Below are positions 9,190 to 20,849 of a stretch of 64,000 bases of DNA, piece after piece. The notes below the pieces were generated by a model. That model was given only the letters and a program-made list of their open reading frames with translations, ran no database searches and was not told the DNA's origin. The position numbers were made by a program, and so were the translations under genes. The stretch's first letter is position 1. Each line of letters begins with the position of its first letter. This DNA is from Penicillium oxalicum (taxonomy: Eukaryota > Ascomycota > Eurotiomycetes > Eurotiales > Aspergillaceae): contig NC_064652.1 of NCBI RefSeq assembly GCF_001723175.1, positions 3,410,001 through 3,474,000 of the forward strand. Reading direction: 5' to 3'.

Positions 9190-11907
9190 ATGGATCCTCT
9201 TTCCTCAGCGCGAGTTGTTATCGCGGTCATTCAACTGACAGGAAGCCTCGTGAAGCTTTGCGGAGGCTACATGCAAGAGGTGAAAGATGCGCGGCACGAA
9301 ATTTCCACCTTGCAACAGGCGATTACAGGCCTCCAAGGGACACTCCAAGACCTGCATAAATTCCTTCAAAGCAACGAAGGAAAGATTCTACCGACGTCCT
9401 CACGACTAGTCAGCAATATCACCGATTGCCTCTCCGACCTCCGAGCCTTAGAAGCGAGACTTGATCCGGGAAAGAAAAAGAAGCTGATGAGGAAAGTAGG
9501 ATTGCGAGCCTTAAGGTGGCCCCTGAAGCGCGCAGAGATGGAAGGCGTTATTCAGAACCTCGAGAGACATAAATCTTCATTCCTCTTGTCTTTACAGGTG
9601 GATCAGACGTACGTTTATCGAGCACGATTATATGACAATTTAAATTGACTCACAGAATGCATAGTGTTCTCATGGTCAGCGTCGCTCAGGATATGGATCT
9701 TGTGAAGTTGGAAGGTGCGATAGAGGCAGGTTTTGAGTCATTCTCCGATCGAGACGAAGTCCAATGTCTCCAAGGCACTCGGACCAAGCTCCTCCAGCAG
9801 ATAATGGAATGGGCTATGTCGCCGTCCCAAAAATGCATTTTCTGGTTAAAGGGAATGGCTGGGACAGGAAAATCCACAGCATCTCGGACTGTGGCAAGGT
9901 TGCTCAAGGACACCAATTATCTAGGTGCCAGCTTCTTCTTTAAGAGGGGTGAAGGAGACCGAGGGAACGCGAAGAAGTTTTTTCCTACACTAACAAGGCA
10001 ACTGATGCTCAGGATTTCTGAGCTGAGGTCTGGCGTGCAAAAGGCACTCCGAGATGACCCTGACATTGCATCAAAGTCGCTCAGGGAGCAGTTTGAGAAA
10101 CTACTCCTTCAACCGCTGCTCAACCTTGACCAACTTGGTCGACAACCTCAAACCGCTATAATAGTGATCGACGCCTTGGACGAGTGTGAACATGATCAAG
10201 ATGTCCGAAACATAATTCCATTACTACCTCTTCTCCAGCAGGCAAAAGCGGTTCGCCTTCGGATCTTCTTGACTAGTAGGCCTGAGCTCCCAATCAACCT
10301 CGGCTTTTCCGACATCGCGGATCATAAATATCAGGACCTAGCTCTTCATGAGATATCCGAAGAAGTAACAGCGCACGATATACACTTATTCCTACAACAT
10401 CAATTTGCGAAGATCAAACACGACAGAAATATTTCTGAACACTAGCCCGGCGATGACGTTATACAGAAATTTGTCACTATGTCCGTTCCATTGTTTATTT
10501 CGGCTGCAACCGTATGCCGTTACATCGAAAATTCAAAGTAGGAACCCAAATTGCGCCTTGCAGAGCTTCTTACGGACCAAGATAAATACGTGTCGAGAAT
10601 GGACAAGACATACCTGCCAAGTCTGACGCGACTTCTTGGCGATCAAGAGTGTGATGAATCGGAGCAGAAGCAGCTCCTGAACGAGTTCCAGGAAATAGTC
10701 GGTGTCATCATCCTTCTTGCTGTTCCGCTTTCTATTAATTCACTGTCAATGTTTCTTGGGATAGGAACAGACCTGATCAGCAATCGATTGGATTCATTCC
10801 GCTCTGTTTTGAGTATTCCCGGTGACCGAGATCAACCTGTTCGGATTCTATATCTATCATTTTGGGATTTTTTCGGTCAGGTCGAACAGCAAGTTTTTTG
10901 TAGATGAGCGAAGGAAGCACAAAGAAATTGCTCACTGCTGTCTCAAAACCATGCAACGTCATCTAAGGAAAGATATCTGCAATCTCGCAAATCCTGGGGC
11001 GTGTAAGGCAGATATTCCCCAAGATATCCACCAATATCTACCGCCGGAATTACAGTACTCTTGTCGCTACTGGATACACTATCTCGAGCAAAGTCAGGAT
11101 CTATCTTCCAGGATAGAAGATGTGCTACTATTCCCCGGAGGCATTTTCTGCATTGGCTAGAGGCGATGAGTCTGCTAGGTCTTATATCGGAGGTAGTGGG
11201 TATGCTTGATCTCCTCCACATGGTAATACTAGTAAGTATGATAGTACACAGCCATTCAAGTCTTACCCTAATTGACATAGGGCGACGACAATTCTGTATT
11301 GTGGGATTTTCTGCGTGATGGAAGGCGCTCTGTTCTGAAAAATCACCAAATCGCCGGTGAAGCACCACTTCAAATTTATTGCTCAGGGCTAGTGTTTGCA
11401 CCTCGAACGACAATGATTCGTAGAGAGTTCAAGTCGGAGCTTCCAAGTTGGATACGCCAGTTCCCGCAAATTAATGAAAAATGGAGTGCAGAATTACAGA
11501 CCCTCGAGGGCCATTCGGGCTGGATTGACTTGGTGGCCTTCTCGCCCGACGGCCGGCTGCTGGCGCCCGGCTCTGACGATCACACCGTGCGGCTCTGGGA
11601 CCCGGCGACGGGCGGCCTGCAAAAGACCTTGACCACTAAGGGAATCGTCAACGAACTCGACTTTTCTCAAGAGGGTTCATATCTAATCACCAACTTAGGC
11701 ACCCTCAATGTTCAATCCGGGCACGAAAATCTCGCCTCTAATTCAACCCATAAGAGTCGGGCGATCTTCATTGAGCAAGGACGGTGGATCAACATAAACG
11801 GCAAAAATGTACTCTGGCTTCCTCCTGACTTTCGGCCTACGTGTTCCGCAATTAATGGGGATTCACTTGCCTTAGGACACGAATCAGGGCGGGTTTCTTT
11901 CCTATGA
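9190..11907 (+). pseudogene. NACHT-WD40 NLR pseudogene
   Basis: Fungal STAND/NLR proteins sense non-self and can trigger cell death. Here the MDPLSSARVV start opens an N-terminal helical domain of the Helo-like type. An intron at 9609-9655 (GTACGT to CACAG) joins it in frame to a NACHT ATPase with Walker A GMAGTGKST (near 9860) and Walker B IIVIDALDECE (near 10170). Then the gene breaks: TAG at 10443-10445, TAG at 10539-10541 in a context expecting Trp, and frameshifts near 10875 and 11130. A second intron fits at 11232-11280. The C-terminus keeps one GC-rich WD repeat (11510-11632, [20 protein letters not shown]) and a conserved tail ending [10 protein letters not shown]; a sensor usually has many WD repeats. 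Dead, with repeat number collapsed. Confidence 0.9.
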
Positions 11908-12212
11908 TTTCGTCTATAGCAGTCGTCCATAATTTCCATTCCCATTATATCCCCTATTTTCTAATCTCTTTGTAAAAGAATGGCCTAGGAGAAAAGTAGA
12001 ATCTACATGGTCCTTTGGTGCTAATAGAATAGGCCATCAAGTTCCACGGGCCTCCGGATTGATTTCCCACAATTAGATAGCTGACTCAGTGACAAGATCT
12101 GGAAGGTTCTACTCCAGGGGGGGGAGAAGAGTACATACGATACCCCACTAAACAGCACCCAATTTTCAGGCTAGAGTCTTATCAGTAGGGCACAGAATTA
12201 ACAACAGTATGT
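11908..12212. other. Spacer, nothing recognised
   Basis: Downstream region of the NLR relic. It has a G-run near 12117 and no coding or repeat signal that I can support. Confidence 0.5.
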
Positions 12213-12398
12213 GAGAGAGTTTGCCCTCTCCAGATGTTTGCTAGGCCCAGCAGCGGTCATGTGTCTTGAGGGTTTTTCCCCCATCGTGGGTTTTCCCTCT
12301 CTCTCTCTCTCTTCTTCCTTCTCTCTAGACTTCCCAATCCCAGTTGTCTCGCCTCCAGATTGCTTCCTTGCCTTGTAGACCTGTAGGTCTATCAGTAT
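12213..12398 (+). repeat. Dispersed repeat B, copy 3
   Basis: Matches 6076-6254 in the same order (AGAGAGTTTGCCCTCTCC, GTCATGTG, CTTGAGGG, CGCCTCCAGATT, GACCTG, CTATCAGTA) with many transitions. It lies outside the inverted repeat, so repeat B is dispersed. The CT dinucleotide stretch inside is longer than in the other copies. Confidence 0.82.
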
Positions 12399-12754
12399 AC
12401 AAATTAGTGAAGCTGGTTATGCACTTGTCTGTACCCTTCAAATTAATTCTCTAACTTGTTAACTGCAAGAAAGGTGGTCTTCTCTGGGACTACTAAGGCC
12501 ATCACGGTCTAGACGTCAGCCGCGAGCACCACCGCCACTAAAGCAATCTAGTCCCGACAAGACGGGAGCCGCAGCTTAACTAGATTACGTACAACATTTC
12601 TTTGCTTATTCTGTCAGGAGGATATGGTCCGACAGTAATACATGGGTCAATAAAAATGGAATTGCAATTTCGGCCTCTCACAGAGCCATAAATATTAGAA
12701 TCTTATCCCTAATATATGCTGCCCAAGAGAAGTCCTCGTTACCGATCAATGAGG
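12399..12754. other. Spacer, nothing recognised
   Basis: Short GC-rich stretch (12500-12570) in AT-rich surroundings; no gene or element assigned. Confidence 0.4.
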
Positions 12755-13440
12755 CTAGTTAATCCGGCCTGAGGGAATAGTCGCCCATTCGCTAGGATAA
12801 TGGAGCTCTTTGCACATATTTGCCAGTGCACCCATATACCTTTCTTTTCGCTCCTCCAGTGCGTAAATAAACAATTTCCACATCTCAGCAAAGCGGTCCC
12901 GCATGATTTGGCCTACTACTAGGTTCAAGTTGCTGAAGCACTTTATAGTCAACAAGAGGCCGTTATCTCATCAATTTTGTCAATAGCCTCTTTTGCCGCA
13001 GGGGGCAGTCTGTTGTATTCTTTGGGGTTGTAAAGAGCAACCGTTGGACTCTTTTCTATTTCAAAATAGGGCGTGCGGAGATGTCGTGTTGCTTCCTCAT
13101 TAGCCTCTTGATAATATGAAAGTAGCTCTGGGCTTTTCTGTCCGTCAAGTTGGACAGACCTTTGGCCTTCCTAGGACTTAGAGTCTCTGTCTGCCTTGTG
13201 AAATGATGGTTTGGGAGTGGTTGACGAGGAATCACATGCGGAGGAAGTGGGAAAAGTGGTGATTTGTGCTTCTGCCAAGGCATCGTTTTTTGCCAACGTA
13301 ATAGCAAACTCTAACAATTCTGAAAATGGTGAGAATGCTCCAAGTCTTCAGGGGTTATGTCTTAAGATCATATGTTGCTTAAGCTTTTGCTTTTTCTTCG
13401 GGATTCGGAAATTCTCAGGGTTGTCATGAGTAAGGGTCTC
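12755..13440 (-). pseudogene. Unidentified coding relic
   Basis: On the minus strand two stretches have a protein-like composition: 13200-12965, including SYYQEANEEATRHLRTPYFE and YNPKEYNRLPPAAKEAID, and 12955-12755, including MRDRFAEMWKLFIYALEERK. They are in different frames with stops between them and only weak coding signal upstream to 13440. I do not recognise the family; a transposase or transposon-borne accessory gene is possible from the surroundings. Read as a decayed gene with at least two frame breaks. Confidence 0.4.
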
Positions 13441-15563
13441 TCGAAGAGACTCATAATTTATCGGATCTGCACATTCTGAATGAAATATTGAAAGAAAACG
13501 TGTTGCCGCGGAGGTGATGGGTTGAGCAGAAGTGGCCTCTTAAAGGCTTGTTCTACATTTGCGATAATATACTATTAGGCTGAGCCTAAAATGGGAATAT
13601 ATGCCTCATCCGGGAGACCAAATTGCTTCCAGGAAACGCTAATGTCCGCTACTATAGTGGCTATTATATATGTGCGGGGAATTCTAGGCCCAGAAGTTCC
13701 TAGGAATTTCACTCAGCTGCAGAAACATTATCGATTCCGGAGCGGCGCTATAATTGAATGAAATGGCTCCAGGCATCTCAAGAATGCGTATGCCGGGTTA
13801 AATGTATTGGAATCTGCGCTCTGGAGAGGATGGTTGCCCAGTGCAAGCTCACTACGGATTAGTCCATCTCTCTCGATACGTTGAACATCTTGGGAGCTAT
13901 GAAGCTAGCCGAGTCTATTTCAGCTACAGTAACTTCATAGCTTTTCGTTTTTGAGGGGCAATAGACCAGAATACACCCATTGCACTATAAGAAAGGCCCA
14001 GTATTCCCATTTTTGATCGTTGGCCTTGGCTTGAACTAGTCAGTAGCTATCCTTTCTCACCAAGAAAAGTGGTTCAACTACTTAAATATTTTTAGAGACG
14101 GTTCATTGAGACATCATGGACTCTTCATCCGCGTTCGCTCTCAAGAGGACACTAGAGCCTTGAACTGAGGATAAGGCGAAGGGTTTATGTGATCGCGCTC
14201 AACATCCAAGCCTAATAGACGATGTCTCGGAGACCAACATAACTCAAGTCCTCGCTTATGAAGATTTCCAGTGCCTTGGACAGCAAGCTAGGAGGCAATG
14301 CTTTGATGACATGGTCGAATATTTACGTAACTGGGAATCATGTCCTCGAATTGATGCGAGGGTCCTTGGACATTACGGCAGCGATAATCGCCTAAGTTTG
14401 GTCAAGATCGAGACCGCCGACGCTCAACGGGATGACGTCGAACGAAAATGGAGCTTATCAAAAGCGACTACGAGGGGCCCAGAGGGGGCACATCAAGGGA
14501 AAATGGAGACAAATTGGTAGTACGATAGCGAGCTCTGATGGGATTTGATCAACTCACAGTTCGAACTCGAGCTTGCCCGAGGTATATCAGACGGTAGCTC
14601 AATTCGCCAGTACGACTTTTACTATCACATATCCTCTTCATTCCTTTGGTATCGCCTTAGCATTTTCCTTAGAGAATCTATACATGTTTACGACTAATTC
14701 TTCTTAGTCTCCTTGGGACAGGTTATTTCACCGTTTGAACGGTGTCAGTACTTTCAGATTCTGGGACAGCAAAGAAGTAACTAGAGCAGTGTTTAGGGCT
14801 TGAGGGATTTGCAAGGGGATACCGTAAACTTTGTGAATTCCTTGACTTTATTCAAGTTCTCCCATATTTAGGAACGGAGTGCTAGCCGTGACGGGGGCTT
14901 GAATCTTGGTCTGTCGTTTCATTTCATCTTATACGGCAGAATTAGGAAGGTTATGGCGTGGCCATCGAAGGTTGTTGTATGGTTACCCTGTGTATTTATC
15001 ACCATAAACGAGAACATTAGTTAAAGCAGCCGAGATCTTCCGCATCAGGGCCACATGAGCCGGCCACGCCTTCCGATGGGTATGACGAGCTGCGGGTCAA
15101 AACGATCATGTCCAGAGCGCCTAGCAACCGCATCCCAAGTTCAGCTGAATGAGGCTGACAAATTTTCAATCCTTAAGAATACGTCAGCACTCGGTGTTGC
15201 TTGTGGTCTTCCAAACTGGCGATCCGTCAAATTGGACATTTAGCTCAGTTCTGAGCCCATATGGCTATTCCGCCACCGACCATGCAGATTTGGGCGTATA
15301 TGATCTGCGGGCCCTAGGCTGAAAGTATTCCATGTGAATATACGTTGCCTTCTGTTAGCAAGGGCTCCGGTTGATCAAAAATACGAAAGTGAACTTGAGG
15401 ACATCTACAGTAAAGCCGTGTTGAGACCGAGGTTTAATTCTGACATTCTGACAGTCCTATTGCATCGAAGAAAAAAATCAAAAACATGTACCAACACAAC
15501 AAGACAAAGGCGCCGCTAAAAGACCAGTATGACCAGCAATACGCGTCGTTACTGCTATTCTTC
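13441..15563. other. Gene-poor region
   Basis: No convincing gene. A short open stretch at 14311-14520 (plus) and weaker ones at 15055-15243 and 15334-15519 have no recognisable motif. The last 100 bases are the 3' flank of the minus-strand gene that ends at 15564. Confidence 0.5.
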
Positions 15564-16955
15564 TCAGTCGTCCTCATCCTCTTCCTCTTCTTCGTCGCCT
15601 AGATCAATCCTCGTGTCGCGGTAATGATCGTAATTTGCCAGGGCCTCAGCGCGCTTCCTCGCCGCGTCTTCCTTACTCATGCGATTCCATTTTTCTGTTT
15701 TCCCCATCATTTTCATATAGGAACCTAGACTAAACTTCGCAGGCTTTCGCTTCTTTTGTCCAGGCTGGTCTGTTTCAAGATTTACCACATCCGGCTGGTC
15801 AGAGGATCTGTCGGATACATTCTGTTGCACAAAAAGATCGGGGTCGTTGTCTTCTGGCTCTTCTTTGATGGCAGGCTGAAGGGGCTCTGTTTTAATGATG
15901 CTGGATCCTAGGGGTGCTGAAGCCGCATTGGCTGACATGGTGCGATCAAAACGCGATAATGGCAGTGGGGTGACCGAAGGGGCACGAGACCCTTCTCTTT
16001 GCTTCTTTTGCGCGGCAAAGACATCCAGCGGACATGGAGTGGGTGAACGGTCAAGGCCCCGACCCGTACCCTTCAGGTAGTTCAGATGTCGCGCCTCTTG
16101 TTTGTCCCAGGCTTCGCTGGTTTTGATCTCTGCTGCCTTGCGACCTACAAGTCTGACGAGGTCCGACTTGGGAATCCATGAAGAATGTCGCTTTTTAATA
16201 TCATCACGTTGCAGCTTGACGAGTAAACTTTTATGTTCATCCTGGATGTTCCTCCATCGGATTTTGACCCACGCTTGAGGCTGACACTTGTATTCGCGTA
16301 ACGTGTCCTCTCTCTCTTCAATCGCAATTCCGGTAATCCCCTCAACATTTTCTTTTGTATACAGCCACTCCTTTTCTCCCCTTCCGTTATCGTATTTCAG
16401 CAGTGTTATACGGTAATCTGAGAGGTTCATGAACCCCTCCGTACTGCACGCATTCGTTCGCTTAAATTGATACTTTGGGGCACCACGTGGCCCATCCCGA
16501 AGGATGAAGAAGCGACCTCTTCTCTTGCCGCCAAAGCCATCAACTACTCCAAGCCCACCGCCTTCAAGGCTGAGCGATTGGAAGTCCGCAAGAAGCTCCG
16601 GTTCGTCGTCCGAATCAGAAGTGTTGGAGCTAGAGGCACCAGACCGTAAAGCGCTTGACGACGCGGAATCTTCTGACTGTGAAGCTTCACCCATGTCTGT
16701 GTCTTCTAGCCCAGCGGCCGCTAAATGGTTTGTGGTTTCCTGTGGAAACTCAGGCTTAGATTGCGTTTGGATCGGTTGCTCTTGGTCGGCAACGCGATCA
16801 TTCTCTTCGCCCACAATCGATACTTGTGTGTTGGCCAACTGAGCTTTTGCGTCTGAGATGTCTCCATTTGCTAAGTTCTGCAGTTTTCTCATGCTCTCTT
16901 TCGATTTGCTGTCGGAATTTTTTGAAACACCTGCTGAGGCGTTTGAAGGGGCCAT
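15564..16955 (-). CDS. Conserved-looking 463-residue protein of unknown function
   Basis: A single open exon of 463 codons, the longest clean gene in the window. The N-terminal 130 residues are polar and low-complexity (Ser, Asp, Glu). A folded core at about residues 140-290 contains KRRGRFFILRDGPRGAPKYQ, LSDYRITLLKYDNGRGEKEW, AWVKIRWRNIQDEHKSLLVK and WIPKSDLVRLVGRKAAEI. The C-terminus is basic (GQKKRKPAKFSLGSYMKMMG) and ends in an acidic run of Glu and Asp. Basic clusters and acidic tails suggest a nuclear or chromatin-associated protein, which is inference; I do not recognise the family. The start MAPSNASAG is the first ATG of the frame. There is no RIP-like damage, unlike most neighbours, so it is probably single-copy and under constraint. 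Confidence 0.8.
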   Translation of the reverse strand: MAPSNASAGVSKNSDSKSKESMRKLQNLANGDISDAKAQLANTQVSIVGEENDRVADQEQPIQTQSKPEFPQETTNHLAAAGLEDTDMGEASQSEDSASSSALRSGASSSNTSDSDDEPELLADFQSLSLEGGGLGVVDGFGGKRRGRFFILRDGPRGAPKYQFKRTNACSTEGFMNLSDYRITLLKYDNGRGEKEWLYTKENVEGITGIAIEEREDTLREYKCQPQAWVKIRWRNIQDEHKSLLVKLQRDDIKKRHSSWIPKSDLVRLVGRKAAEIKTSEAWDKQEARHLNYLKGTGRGLDRSPTPCPLDVFAAQKKQREGSRAPSVTPLPLSRFDRTMSANAASAPLGSSIIKTEPLQPAIKEEPEDNDPDLFVQQNVSDRSSDQPDVVNLETDQPGQKKRKPAKFSLGSYMKMMGKTEKWNRMSKEDAARKRAEALANYDHYRDTRIDLGDEEEEEDEDD

Positions 16956-19099
16956 AGTAGGAAGTCTCAGGCAAGAGAAGGCACACAGTTGTCAATTTTG
17001 ATCAGAAGAAATTTTCGTTATTTATATACCACGAAACACCAACCTTGTCAACTGGAAGCTCCTAATAGAGTTCCTTGGGATAGCAAAGACGCCTCAAATT
17101 CTGCAGTACATCTTCAAACATTCGTTCCGGGGCCGTTACATAGTTTGAACGGGGGCATTCATTCTGATAGGATAGGAAGACGGTCCTCCGTTTACGACCC
17201 TCGTGAAGAAAGAAAGATTGTGGAAGCTCTACTTTTTTTACATGCAGTCGCAGCCAGTAAGATTTTTGAATAAGTTGCATTATGAGAATGAGGCCTTGCA
17301 AAGCTCAAGAAAGATGCGGTCATATCTGTGATTCGCGCCAACGGTCAAGGTCTGAGACTTTGATAACCAAGAATCAAGTTCCCGAGTTAGGTCTCGATGG
17401 TCATCGGAGATCCTAATCATGACGAGACAAGGCGCTGTGAAATTGACCAAGTAGTATGTCACTACTCAATTTTGTGACTGAATGGCAAAAGAGTCGACGC
17501 CCATCCACTGTATAGCTCGGTGGTGGTCGATTCCGTGCCTGGCCGTCCGCGTTGTGGAAAAGAGATGCTCATGAATTTGCTCTTTGTTATCCTTATTTAG
17601 TAGCTGGACCGCATACGCGCAAAGGTGCGGCTGTGTAGCCTATAGCTTATGGTTTATTTCCCTCATAGCTAACTTCGGATGGGCCTTACCTTACGCTGCC
17701 GATGATACAGCGCTTCAATACCCTGTGCGGTACAGTTCTCAAAATTTTGTATCGTATCCTGTATTCTATCAGTCCTCTAAATATAATTTACATTGCTCGT
17801 TACAACAACAAATAGTCGCACCGGGCACCGGCTAGAATATCTTTTTACAGTAAACCTTGACCCACACTGTGAAAATTTGGAAGCCATTCCACTTCACCTC
17901 ATACTGTACCGACATCCAGTCTCTTTACATTCCCAAAGCGTGAGTGGGAGGTTCTATACAGTCAATCTATGAAGGACCACAACCATCAATTTGGCTACAA
18001 TCTTTCGAGCTCACGCTTTTTACAGTAATCAGACCATATTATGCGCTTGTAAATTCACTGCCGTTATTGCCGAGACAGACCAGCTCCCAATCCCTACAGT
18101 TGTCCGTCAGGTGTGAAAGGATGGACCAAATACTACTACCGCGCACTTGAAGATGAATGAGAAGTTACATTTCGGGAAATCGTACGCCTACTCTGTCCGG
18201 GACTATCCCTAGCTATCTCCAAATCCAACGCCTCCTGTTTTCTTTCTCCCTTACACCATGATTTCTCAGATAGGCTCCGGTGGCCACCATTGGCCCGAGC
18301 CAACTTGCATGACCTATGTCAGAGGTGTTACGAAGATATCATCCGTCGCGTTTACTTTGGCTACATTCGCCACCAAAACCTTCACAGCCGCATGCGTGCT
18401 CGAGAAAAGCCACTGCATTCCGGTCGGGTCGTATCTCTCTGAAAGTCTCCAAGAAATGGAAATCGTCATTGATGGCTTTTCCAGACGACTGAGACAGTTT
18501 CATGTTGTTCATTACCCTAGTTCAATGTCAAGTAAACTGAGATTGAGGAAATCAGATTCTGGGAACTAGTATATTTAAATAGTCACATCAGTGAAGACCA
18601 CATTTGATCAACATTCACATATTTTGTATTAACCTAACACGAACCAATAGCCTCATTTAAGAGAGCCAAGGTATAGGGCAAGAATGGATAACACGCTAAA
18701 AAATAGATTCAATCATGAAGCTTGCGTCACTACTCCTACCCGGTTTTCCACCAATTTTGGCAACATTAATATTGGCTGGCTTCAGGGACACAGGCGCATG
18801 CAGCTGGAACTACTGACGCATCAAAGAACAGGGACTTTCCGTTAAATGACAACCTCGCTTTCGACCGCAGCTTTTTACGGTAGGGGCAGTAATAGCTGTT
18901 CATCAGAAACGAACTACCCACTCAAATTTACCAACGCTTACTCAACTCTTACTTCTGACAATTCACCGAACTAAAACATCAAGTCCTGCAAGCTCATATC
19001 AAGGGTGGTGCATATAAATGAGCAACTCCGCGCTCGGGGGTTCGTAGACTAAGAGGGTCAAGTCTTCTCGATTTTCCTTGCTCAGCCGGCTCATACAAG
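16956..19099. other. Gene-poor region
   Basis: 5' flank of the gene ending at 15564, then about 2 kb without recognisable genes. Open stretches at 17584-17835 (hydrophobic start, no family) and 18258-18569 were considered and not supported. The final 80 bases upstream of 19100 should contain the promoter of the pseudokinase gene. Confidence 0.5.
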
Positions 19100-20178
19100 A
19101 TGAACTCCAGCCATCAAAAACGCGTTCGACCGCCGACGATGTGGTGTGAAGACAAACCAAACTGGGCCAACTTAGGCACTGGATCTAGTTTATCCCAAAT
19201 GCCTGGCGAGCAAATGAATGGCGGACCCGACTCGGTGATTGTTCCCGCTACAAGACCGACAATCAAAGTTTTCCCTCCTAAGATACGACAGACGACGGAG
19301 GACCCGTGGCAAACTTACGAACCGGTTATGCAGGTTTTCCTTGGTCGCAGCGTTTGCCTTGCTTATCGTCGAACCAAGAAGGCCGAACTAGTAAACATTG
19401 AACGACTGAAACAGCAGTCTTCATCAGTTGCCACTATGATCGAGGCGATGAACCAGGTCTCTCATCCTAGCTTTCTAACTCTGCTGGAATGCTACTATCA
19501 CGGAGATGATGCGATTCTGGTATGGGAGCCAGCGGAGCTTTCTGTCAACGAGATTCTGGCATCGAGATGTCCGATTACTGAGTGTGAGATTGCCGCGATC
19601 GTCAGACCGGTAGGTTTCAAGAGACTTGCCGTGAGCGAGTGACTATTACTTACATTCGGCAGGTTCTGGACGGAATTAAGTACTTGCGCGACCAGGGAAA
19701 GGCGCTCGCTACATTGAGCACGGATAACATCTTGCTCACCGAGGCGGGCCAGGTCAAAATCGGTAAGCATATAGCGAAACATACTTCTCGCTCAAACCTT
19801 ACGAGTAGAATGTTAAAGTCAACAACATAGCTGCTGTGGAGCGTAGTTGCGAGATCGCAACGTCGGAGATGGATGCAGCTACCTTGAAGCTTCTCGCCCT
19901 GGCCGAGATTGTGGAGAAATTAATGAGAAAAAATCCACCTCCACATCCGTGGAGTGCCGAGGTACAGTGCCTGCCGAACCAGCTAAGAAGTCTCTCTGTG
20001 GAGAAGATGCTAGAAGTAAGTTTTGCCTTCATTTTGTCGACTCCTAACTCACCGAAATCAGAACACGTATCTGAAACGACTAGCGCGGGATGGAGGCCTG
20101 AAAATCCTTGTAAAGGGAGCAGACAAAACTGCCAGCCATAAGGTGGATTTCTTCGACCGCTCCGGTAGGAGTTCCTAA
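19100..20178 (+). CDS. Pseudokinase-like protein, four exons
   Basis: Exons 19100-19609, 19663-19762, 19819-20015 and 20062-20178, joined by introns of 53, 56 and 46 bp with GTAGGT, GTAAGC and GTAAGT donors, give an open 307-residue protein. It has the outline of a protein kinase domain: a beta-sheet lobe (VFLGRSVCLAYRRTKKAELV), a helix C region, the hinge segment GDDAILVWEPAELSVNEIL and the LDGIKYLRDQGKAL helix. The catalytic loop reads LATLSTDNILL where active kinases have HRDLKxxN; the proton-acceptor Asp is missing, and the DFG position reads GQVKIVN. The protein should therefore be catalytically dead, perhaps a scaffold or decoy. Short kinase-like proteins of this sort are common in fungal NLR-rich regions, and here NLR and patatin relics flank it. 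All splice phases agree, so the model is probably right. Confidence 0.78.
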
Positions 20179-20214
20179 TTCCAGCGCGGCACGGAAGGGT
20201 TCAAGTCGGTCCCA

Positions 20215-20440
20215 AGCTAGTGATTACGGGTGTTGTATGTCGTACCCTAACCAACGATGACTGCGAGCCTGACCGAACTGGTGCAGCCGATGCGACCAAT
20301 GCCAATAGTAGGGCTTTTACACGCATTATGGATAAAGCTGACGTTTGTAGCAATAGAAGCTCGGTGATGAGTGATGGCGTTGCAAATTCTCCTGCGCTGA
20401 TTCTGGAGGCCAGCATTCCGTGCGGTTATAGTAGTGATAC
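20215..20440 (-). pseudogene. Strongly decayed Asp f 4-like relic
   Basis: The minus strand reads ARNAGLQNQ, IHNACKSPTIGIGRIG and SVRLAVIVG followed by TAG and then GTT. These line up in order and spacing with the C-terminal part of the Asp f 4-like gene at 5165-5928 (AQNAGLPVQ, IHNAYISSLAEVGGIGG, PVRLAVTIGYDT). Only the last 80 or so codons are recognisable, with several changed Cys and Gly residues and a stop at the conserved Tyr. The N-terminal half was not found. It is an old, independent copy. Confidence 0.7.
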
Positions 20441-20849
20441 GAACCCTTACCGGTCGAGATGAGGGTTGAGCAAACGTCAGTACCCCAGGCCGATGTGTAG
20501 TGGTCTCATACATAGTGTACTATACTCTCTAGGCACAGATAATCTCTGAACATTTCTACCTCATACAGTACGTGCTTGTAAATTGGACTGGCCAGCATAG
20601 CAATTGGCTGCGAGTATTCGCCAATACTCCGTGCTTGTCAAGGTTAGCTGCTCGCCGCGAAGGGTTTCCAAAAGCACGGGCGTCATCCGCACGGCTAAGG
20701 AATGTAAGAATGGAATCTAATGTTCGGTCCCTTAGTGCTGTACGTACTTTGCCGCCGTATCAACCATCTGTCGATCTCGATCATTGGCATTCGTCCCCAT
20801 TCCTTTCACCACTCTCTTTCACAAGCATGTAATTGTTCTCCGGGATCGA

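Noticed and set aside
16504..16842. Plus-strand 112-codon frame opposite the 463-residue gene
   Set aside because: Shadow of a low-complexity Ser/Asp-rich part of the minus-strand gene.
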